From: an uncultured Verrucomicrobiales bacterium
GTDB lineage: Bacteria > Verrucomicrobiota > Verrucomicrobiia > Verrucomicrobiales > Akkermansiaceae
Reading direction: 5' to 3'
DNA length: 60,903 nucleotides
Assembly: GCA_937905985.1 (NCBI GenBank)
Contig: CALCWC010000129.1
Coordinates: 1-60,903 of the forward strand
Shown here: one piece after another, positions 55,776 through 60,903 of the stretch
Layout: every line of letters starts with the position of its first letter
Numbering within the stretch: the first letter of the stretch is position 1
Position numbers and translations under genes: made by a program
Notes under the pieces: generated by a model
Databases searched by the model: none
Told to the model about the DNA's origin: nothing
Seen by the model: the letters and a program-made list of their open reading frames with translations, nothing else

Positions 55776-57074
55776 ATGATTAAATGGGTTTTCAATATAG
55801 GCCTTGCGGCGACTTCCGCCATGGTGTGCCTGGCGGCCACGGATCTTGCGGATTCAATCAAGAGCGGTGAGCTGTGGAAGATGGACAAGTCGGAGTTGGG
55901 TTCGAAGTACATGCGCGGCGTGCGCTATTCGCCCGTGGATGACAACACGCAGCGCATTGATGCAAGGAACGCCCTCACCATCGGCAAGATAGCTCCTGCG
56001 GAAATGCTGTTCAAGTGGGATGGCGAGCACCTCGCCAGCATCCAGGTCATCATCTACAACAAGGGTGATGACGGAGCCCTCGAGCAAACGGCTTTCGAGA
56101 ACAAGGTGAAGAATTCCGTGGCGGCCGTGGAGGAAGTGGTGGGCGCGCCCGGCAAGGCCGCCAAGGTTTCCGAGAAGGAAACAGGTATCAAGACCCGCGC
56201 CTGGGACTGGGAGTGGGAGACCGGTGCCATCCACCTGGACAGCGGCTCCACCGGCGGCTCCTCCAAGAACAAGAAGAAGCCCGGCGCCCCCTTCACCGCG
56301 GAATTCATCCGCCTGAACCTCGGCCCTGACGCCGCCGCCATCGAAACCGGCGGCGCGCGCGACGCCGTGGCTCACAGCGAGCTCAAGAAGAACCTGCGCC
56401 ATGAGGAGAACGGCGATGTCTGGCTGGACAACGTGCCCATGGTAGACCAGGGTGACAAGGGCTACTGCGTGCCTGCATCCATCTCCCGCGTCTTTGCCTA
56501 CTACGGCATGGACGGCGTGGACCAGCACGCCCTCGCCGCCATCTGCGGCAGCTCCGGCGCACAGGGAACCCGTACCGACAACATGGAGGAATCCATGCAG
56601 CAGATCTGCAAGAAATTCCCCATCCGCATCGTCAACCTGGAAAGCAAGAAGCTCAGGGACTACACCACCTTCATCATGGATTTGATTGGCCGGTACAACA
56701 AGACCGCCAAGTCCATGGGCAAGGATGGCATCTCCGAACAGCAGGGCTCCCAATTCTTTGACGTGGCAGACCCCGATGTGCTGCTCAAGGCGCGCGCCGG
56801 AAAGTCATCGGACGTGAGCAAGTGGATGGGCGACATCAGCAAGCAGATCAACTCCGGCATTCCCGTGCTGTGGTGCGTCACCCTGGGTATCTACAAGGAA
56901 TCCGTATCCCTGCCGCAGGGGCGCGGCGGCCACATGCGTCTCATCATCGGCTACAACAAGGCTGAGAAAACCATCATCTACACCGATTCCTGGGGCTCCG
57001 GACACGAGAGGAAGTCCATGCCCGCCGCCGAGGCTATGTCCATGACGTCCTCGCGCTATGTGCTGCGCCGATAA
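55776..57074 (+). CDS. Secreted papain-like (peptidase C39-like) cysteine protease
   Basis: The 432-residue protein has a signal peptide (MIKWVFNIGLAATSAMVCLAA). After about 190 residues of accessory sequence comes a C39-like domain starting VPMVDQGDKGYCVPASISRVFAYYG, with Cys231 as nucleophile. The His is His386 in GRGGHMRLIIGYN and the Asp is Asp404 in IIYTDSWGSGH. The Cys-His-Asp order and spacing fit papain-fold enzymes rather than the IdeS-like pair. The ATG at 55776 is chosen over 55758 because of the -10 and the signal peptide. Substrate unknown. Confidence 0.82.
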   Translation: MIKWVFNIGLAATSAMVCLAATDLADSIKSGELWKMDKSELGSKYMRGVRYSPVDDNTQRIDARNALTIGKIAPAEMLFKWDGEHLASIQVIIYNKGDDGALEQTAFENKVKNSVAAVEEVVGAPGKAAKVSEKETGIKTRAWDWEWETGAIHLDSGSTGGSSKNKKKPGAPFTAEFIRLNLGPDAAAIETGGARDAVAHSELKKNLRHEENGDVWLDNVPMVDQGDKGYCVPASISRVFAYYGMDGVDQHALAAICGSSGAQGTRTDNMEESMQQICKKFPIRIVNLESKKLRDYTTFIMDLIGRYNKTAKSMGKDGISEQQGSQFFDVADPDVLLKARAGKSSDVSKWMGDISKQINSGIPVLWCVTLGIYKESVSLPQGRGGHMRLIIGYNKAEKTIIYTDSWGSGHERKSMPAAEAMSMTSSRYVLRR

Positions 57075-57104
57075 CGGCGGGGAATAGACAAGCTGCCATT
57101 TTGC

Positions 57105-57139
57105 AAATCACCCTGCGCGGAAGTGCAGGGTGGTTTTTT
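57105..57139 (+). terminator. Terminator of the papain-like protease gene
   Basis: The stem AAATCACCCTGC pairs with GCAGGGTGGTTT (one G-T pair), loop GCGGAAGT, followed by a run of six T. This is a textbook intrinsic terminator 31 bases past the stop. Confidence 0.9.
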
Positions 57140-57181
57140 CATGAGCAAAGGAGGAGATGAAGGATGGAAAGCCACGCGAAG

Positions 57182-57199
57182 TGTAACAAGAGTGTTACA
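57182..57199. promoter_or_regulatory. TGTAAC-N6-GTTACA inverted repeat
   Basis: TGTAAC, six bases and GTTACA lie about 90 bp upstream of the thioredoxin ORF at 57290. A similar TTGTAAC-N4-GTTACAA occurs at 60168-60187. Confidence 0.35.
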
Positions 57200-57289
57200 A
57201 ATCCGCGGATTGGCGTCTGAATAGGGAATGGCCTGTTGATATTCCATGAACCCTTGCGTTCGTTCCACACAGCAACCTCCATCCATATC

Positions 57290-57898
57290 ATGAAGAAACG
57301 CCTCCTCAGTCTTTGTCTCGCCGTTGGAATCTGCGTCGCCATGCCTGCCGCACCGGCGCAGGATACGGCAGATTCCGCCACCAAGACCGCCGATAGCCAG
57401 AAATCCTCCAAGAAGGCCAAGAAGAAGACCGTGAAAATCAAGCCCGGCAAGGCCAACAAGGCCATCGGGAAGCTGCGTACCGTCAACGGTGTGAAACCCA
57501 ACGGCAAGGCCATGTACTACATCGTCTTCCAGTCCGCCAGCTGGTGTGGCGCCTGCAATGCAGAAATGCCCAACATTGCGAAAGCGTATGAAGAGATGAA
57601 GGCGGCAGGCGGCCTGGTGGAGGTGGTGCTTGCCTCATCCGACCACGATGCAGCATCCGCCAACGGTTTCCTGAACAAGTACAGCGCCAAGTTCCCCACC
57701 ATCCTCAAGGCCGATGCCTCCAAGATTCCCGGCTTCAAGGTGGCCTCCGGCATTCCTTGGGCCCAGGTCATTGACGGCAACGGGAATGTGGTGGAAGACA
57801 GCCACGCCGGCCAGATTATCAGCCAGTGGCACAAGTACGAGGACATGGCCAAGCAGAAACAGACAGAGGCTGAGCAGAAAGCCTTGGCCAAGGCCTGA
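57290..57898 (+). CDS. Secreted TlpA/thioredoxin-like protein
   Basis: The 202-residue protein has a signal peptide (MKKRLLSLCLAVGICVAMPAAPAQ), a lysine-rich spacer (SSKKAKKKTVKIKPGKANK) and a thioredoxin domain. CGAC is at Cys86-Cys89 (VFQSASWCGACNAEMPNIAKAYEEM), and the cis-Pro region is VASGIPWAQVIDGNGNVVEDS. It lacks the C-terminal helical domain of the 39-45 kb paralogues, so it belongs to another subgroup. The likely role is disulfide reduction in the envelope. Confidence 0.85.
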   Translation: MKKRLLSLCLAVGICVAMPAAPAQDTADSATKTADSQKSSKKAKKKTVKIKPGKANKAIGKLRTVNGVKPNGKAMYYIVFQSASWCGACNAEMPNIAKAYEEMKAAGGLVEVVLASSDHDAASANGFLNKYSAKFPTILKADASKIPGFKVASGIPWAQVIDGNGNVVEDSHAGQIISQWHKYEDMAKQKQTEAEQKALAKA

Positions 57899-57935
57899 CG
57901 CTGCCGTTGCGTCCCCGCCTCTCTGCGGTTTCCAT

Positions 57936-59096
57936 TCACACCACGCGGATGCCGTCCTTTTGGGAGGCGCGGAGCTGAGCGGGGGTGAGGGAACATCCTT
58001 CCGCGGTGGCCAGCACCAGGGGGGCGGGCGGCGCGGCGGGTTTGCCCGTCACGATGCGCAGCAGCCAGTTGAGCAGGCGCGCCAGCTTCAGGCGGCGCAT
58101 GTACTCCCCCGCGCGGCGGATGCATTTCTCTACCCCCTGCGCGTCCTCCACGGCAATCACCACGCCGTCGCACACCACGGCGCAACGGCCGATTCCCAGG
58201 CGGGCGACCTCCTGCGCCATCATGCGTGCGTGGGCGGCATCGTCCTGCACGGCGTGCAGCGGCTGCGCGTCCGCAGGTGGCAGCTGCACCGCACGCAGCG
58301 TGATGCCGTACCCGTTGCACAAGCGCAGCACTTCCTCTTTGTCGAACAGGATGGTGCGGCCGGCCTCGAACACCACCTGCTTCACGCCGGCGGCCAAGCA
58401 GTTGCGGATGGTGGCGGCACCGATGCACGGCACGTCGAAACGCATGTCGTGCCCGGGCTTGGTGACCTTGCAAAGGGTGGTGGCGCCGCCCGTTCCGGCG
58501 CTGCTCTGAATGCACTCGTTGGTGCCCTTGAAAGCCTCCACGCAAACCACGCGGTCGCCCTGCACCACAATGCTCTGGCCGATGTCCAGCCGTGCAATCT
58601 CGCGTGCCAGGGGCATGCCGGCTGCGGCCTCCGCCAGCTGTTGCGGTGAGGGTTCCGGCCCCGCCAGCAGGCCGGGCGCGGGAAGGTGGTCCTCCATGAA
58701 CGTGGTGGACGGCAGCACGGTGATGCCCTGCTCCGCAAAATAGTTGCACAGCGTGCCGAAGAGGGTATGCGCGTTGCGGCGGTCCAGCCCTGCCAGCAAG
58801 CGTCGGATGGTGGCATCAGGCCACATGGTGTAGATGCAGGATGGTTTCACCTGGCCGCAAAGCATCAGCTCGGTCACACCGTGTACCTTGGCGTAGCGCG
58901 TGCCTTCCTCCAGCGCGCCCACGCGGAACTCCGCATACTCATCCGCCAGCGAGCGCAATCCTTTCTCCGCCAGCCCGCGCAGCGCTAGGCACACCACCCG
59001 AACCCCGGCGCGCCGCGCGCTCTCCATCACCATGCGCGGGTAGTCTCCCGCCCCGGCGATGACTCCCAGCGTGCGCTCTGGTGTATCCTGGGCCAT
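57936..59096 (-). CDS. lpxI: UDP-2,3-diacylglucosamine pyrophosphatase LpxI with C-terminal extension
   Basis: LpxI hydrolyses UDP-2,3-diacylglucosamine to lipid X in lipid A synthesis. Residues 8-270 carry the family marks: LGVIAGAGDYPRMVMESARRAG, LMLCGQVKPSCIY, DIGQSIVVQGDRVVCVEAFKGTNECI and KPGHDMRFDVPCIGAATIRNCLAAG, with the catalytic-type Asp in FDVP. The usual length is about 270-285; this protein has 386. Residues 293-330 (MAQEVARLGIGRCAVVCDGVVIAVEDAQGVEKCIRRAG) resemble residues 164-201, so the extra part is a partial internal duplication. A -10-like TAGAAT lies upstream. Confidence 0.88.
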   Translation of the reverse strand: MAQDTPERTLGVIAGAGDYPRMVMESARRAGVRVVCLALRGLAEKGLRSLADEYAEFRVGALEEGTRYAKVHGVTELMLCGQVKPSCIYTMWPDATIRRLLAGLDRRNAHTLFGTLCNYFAEQGITVLPSTTFMEDHLPAPGLLAGPEPSPQQLAEAAAGMPLAREIARLDIGQSIVVQGDRVVCVEAFKGTNECIQSSAGTGGATTLCKVTKPGHDMRFDVPCIGAATIRNCLAAGVKQVVFEAGRTILFDKEEVLRLCNGYGITLRAVQLPPADAQPLHAVQDDAAHARMMAQEVARLGIGRCAVVCDGVVIAVEDAQGVEKCIRRAGEYMRRLKLARLLNWLLRIVTGKPAAPPAPLVLATAEGCSLTPAQLRASQKDGIRVV

Positions 59097-59836
59097 CCGT
59101 CACAACAGCGGAGAGAGAGGGATTCTACTCACTCTCCATCAATAAGTTAGATTAAAATGCTAAGCGAATCTGCACTACAGCATATCAATATATGCCGTTC
59201 GGAAAAATCTTCTAAATGGCGTTTTTCAGTCAACCTATTATTGATATGAAAAAGCCTTTTGACGCTGCCAGCGCGCGGTCGTGTTGCCCATCTTTCGGAG
59301 TGGTTTTTCATGGCGAGATACCCCTGCTACTGCGGGGTTGACCATATTTTGCCCCATTGCACACCCGTTGTCAAGAATTTTCAGAACTGTGGTAAGCTTG
59401 TTATATGAAGAGAACAAGACTGTGAGAAGCATGGAGATACTGGAATGCCCAGTGTTGAAACAGGCGATAATACATGTCAAATCGGGTTGCGCTCGGAGAT
59501 AATCGGCTGGAATGCAGCAGTCCGCTTGTCATGGTAGCTTTCCCGCATACCCCTCGCCCTTGGCTGGGTGGGGGGCTTTCCTTCTCCTGCGCGGCACTCT
59601 ACAACTGCGCTGACAGGCTCTTGGCATGCCGAGCGGAGAGGTTGTCCAGAGCGGGCGTGAAAACGCGCCACAGGGGCTTGTAAGGAGGGGCGGCACCTCG
59701 CTGATTTACCCGTGCTGCCGCTGGAAAAGCCCAGAAGAAAAATTTGATTTTCTCCTTGACTGCTGGTCCCCTTGCGGTCTACACTTGCCTTTGGCCGCTG
59801 TGTTGGCGGCGTTCCTCAAACAAAAACAACCAAACC
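59097..59836. other. 740-bp region without a recognisable gene
   Basis: Short ORFs here have no signal peptide, domain or consistent composition. The segment to about 59520 is AT-rich and the rest GC-mixed. It holds the promoter of the next gene and possibly decayed sequence; no tRNA fold or clear long repeat is seen. Confidence 0.5.
59756..59785 (+). promoter_or_regulatory. Promoter of the truncated secreted protein
   Basis: TTGACT (59756-59761), 18 bases and TACACT (59780-59785) give a leader of about 45 bases ending AAACAACCAAACC before the ATG at 59837. Confidence 0.55.
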
Positions 59837-60112
59837 ATGAAACACACTTTGTTTCTCTCCATGATGGCTGCTGCCCTGCTGGGTGGGCAGGTTTTTGCAA
59901 AAACCTACAGTGTCAAAGACTGGAGTGATGGGCTAAATGTACAAATCTCGGACACGGAAGCAACGATTCGCGTGGATGCCCAAAAAACATTATTTGCGAT
60001 TTATGCCGGGGCTGAATCCTTAACCCTTGATTATCAAGGCGAATTTGTGTTGACTACAAGCTATCTCATTAACATGCCTAATAATGGCGTGGGGCTGCGT
60101 CAGATTTGCTGA
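59837..60112 (+). pseudogene. N-terminal part of a secreted protein cut by an ISL3 element
   Basis: The 91-codon ORF starts MKHTLFLSMMAAALLGGQVFAKTYS, a clear signal peptide, and continues with a beta-rich DWSDGLNVQISDTEATIRVDAQKTLFAIYAGAESLTLDYQGEFVL. It stops (VGLRQIC) where the transposon end seems to begin, about 85 bases before the transposase ATG. Leader, signal and style match the PEP-CTERM proteins of this organism, so it is probably the disrupted start of one. Confidence 0.6.
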
Positions 60113-60167
60113 GGGGACACGGCAGTCCCGGTAGGACATGAAAAGCGGCAATCTAGCCTTGCATTGA

Positions 60168-60187
60168 GTTGTAACACTCGTTACAAC
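60168..60187. promoter_or_regulatory. GTTGTAAC-N4-GTTACAAC inverted repeat upstream of the transposase
   Basis: Perfect 8-bp arms separated by ACTC, ending 7 bases before the transposase ATG. It may be an operator for the transposase or a subterminal binding site. Confidence 0.45.
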
Positions 60188-60193
60188 AGTTTG

Positions 60194-60903
60194 ATGATAA
60201 AAACATTATTCAAATGCAGGGGCTGGATTGCCGCAGAGCCAGAGTACAATTTCGAGGGTGTAAAAGTCAAGCTCCGCGTGGACACGGCGAAGAGGTTTTC
60301 TTGTCATCGATGCGGCCGGAGGGGGTATATCCATTCTGTGAGAAAGGTTTGCATCAAGGACTTGCCATGCATAGGAGAACCCGTTGAAATCGAGCTGGAA
60401 GTGCCGCAGGTGCGCTGTCCGAAATGCGGGAACTTTCATACGCTTCGGCCCGACTTCGTGCATCCGAGCATGGGATTCACCTGGCGCTTCATGCAGGAGA
60501 TTTCCGACCTCTTTGTCCACGTGCCTGCAAGGTGGCTCGCGAAGGTGTTCGACACATCGCCGGCCACAGTGCGGCGGATAGACAAGGAAATACTGGCCAG
60601 GGAGCTTCCCGCCCCGCGGCTGGAGGGTATCGAGGGCATACTCGTGGACGAGAAGTACCTCGGCCCGTCGTTCGGCTTCGTCACACTCGTGCTCAATGCC
60701 CGTACGGGAGAGCCCCTGTACATGGCCGCAGGCAAGGATGCGGGTGCATTGGAGGGCTTTTTCAAGAAACTGAGCAGGGAGCAGAAGGAAGGCATACGCT
60801 TCCTGGGTATCGACCGGGCAAACGCATACCGCGCCGCTGCCCTCAAGCACCTCCCCAACGTGCAGGTCTGCTACGACGCCTACCATCTGGTGAGCAACAT
60901 GAA
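60194..60903 (+). CDS. ISL3 family transposase, N-terminal part
   Basis: The open frame runs off the window after 236 residues. It begins MIKTLFKCRGWIAAEPEYNFEGVKVKL. Zinc-ribbon pairs are CHRCGR and CPKCGN, typical of the ISL3 N-terminus. A helix-turn-helix-like LAKVFDTSPATVRRIDKEI follows. The DDE domain starts GILVDEKYLGPSFGFVTLVLNARTGEPLYMAAGKD (first Asp), continues FLGIDRANAYRAAALKHLPNVQVCYDAYHLVSNM (second Asp and the DxxH motif). The frame is intact to the window end, so the element may be active. A TTG at 60191 is an alternative start. Confidence 0.92.
   Translation, partial: MIKTLFKCRGWIAAEPEYNFEGVKVKLRVDTAKRFSCHRCGRRGYIHSVRKVCIKDLPCIGEPVEIELEVPQVRCPKCGNFHTLRPDFVHPSMGFTWRFMQEISDLFVHVPARWLAKVFDTSPATVRRIDKEILARELPAPRLEGIEGILVDEKYLGPSFGFVTLVLNARTGEPLYMAAGKDAGALEGFFKKLSREQKEGIRFLGIDRANAYRAAALKHLPNVQVCYDAYHLVSNM

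Larger units (their letters stand above)
60088..60903 (+). mobile_element. ISL3 family insertion sequence, left part
   Basis: The element begins near 60088-60115, where the upstream coding frame ends, and runs off the window. The exact terminal inverted repeat cannot be set without the right end; GGGGCTGCG (60090) and GGGGACACGG (60113) are candidates. A perfect GTTGTAAC-N4-GTTACAAC repeat (60168-60187) lies just before the transposase. Confidence 0.7.

Noticed and set aside
59238..59683. Several 60-80 codon ORFs in the 59.1-59.8 kb gap
   Set aside because: They overlap one another on both strands, lack signal peptides or domains, and have no promoter spacing like that of the real genes.
1..60903. 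CRISPR array, tRNA or rRNA genes
   Set aside because: No regularly spaced repeats of 23-47 bp, no T-loop consensus within a cloverleaf and no rRNA core sequence were noticed on either strand.

Overview
The window looks like chromosomal DNA from an Akkermansia-like gut verrucomicrobium. Evidence: GC-rich genes with many long antisense shadow ORFs, secreted proteins ending in a PEP-CTERM sorting signal with an RRRR tail, a secreted sialidase, a secreted beta-galactosidase, an L-fucose catabolic pair, and few Shine-Dalgarno sequences. The genus is an inference; no rRNA gene is present.

Layout. 1-13 kb: an Ntn amidase, a lipoprotein, ndk, a YhcG-type nuclease, a 1473-residue GH2 beta-galactosidase, an AGCS transporter, fabF, recR and an RlpA-like lipoprotein. 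13-18 kb: two tandem PEP-CTERM proteins whose N-termini look like IdeS/Mac cysteine endopeptidases, driven by a promoter with an operator-like palindrome in its spacer. 18-31 kb: mini-RNase III, an isolated nuoBC pair, a PAS/SpoIIE phosphatase, a Nudix hydrolase, a SMUG1-type glycosylase, parA, comF, an acyltransferase, ruvX, manC and ppk. 31-38.5 kb: sialidase, RhuM, fucK-fucA, a GT32 glycosyltransferase, a GT2 gene broken by an in-frame TGA, and a nucleotidyltransferase stub. 38.5-45.3 kb: an orphan structured RNA, then secreted thioredoxin-fold paralogues around uvrB and the SRP RNA gene. 45.2-50.3 kb: trmD, an unassigned two-gene cassette, an Hsp33 homologue and an M3 peptidase. 50.4-54.3 kb: a tyrosine recombinase beside an AT-rich three-gene operon for polyprenyl-phosphoribose-type sugar chemistry. 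54.4-60.9 kb: a Sel1 protein, a structured inverted-repeat element, a papain-like secreted protease, a thioredoxin, an extended LpxI, and a secreted protein cut off by an ISL3 element that runs off the window.

How the parts fit. Sialidase, beta-galactosidase and fucK-fucA would release and use terminal sugars of mucin or other host glycans. The PEP-CTERM cysteine proteases could attack host proteins at the same surface. Several extracytoplasmic thioredoxin-fold proteins imply envelope redox or protein-folding work.

Two signals stand out. First, at least seven genes have a -10 hexamer exactly six bases before an ATG or GTG. This places the predicted transcription start on the start codon, so leaderless mRNAs look common; the promoter of the SRP RNA gene gives the same -10 to +1 spacing. 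Second, a compact multi-hairpin RNA at 38574-38760 has no protein partner and resembles in layout the HEARO/omega RNAs of IscB elements. No CRISPR array and no tRNA or rRNA gene was seen.
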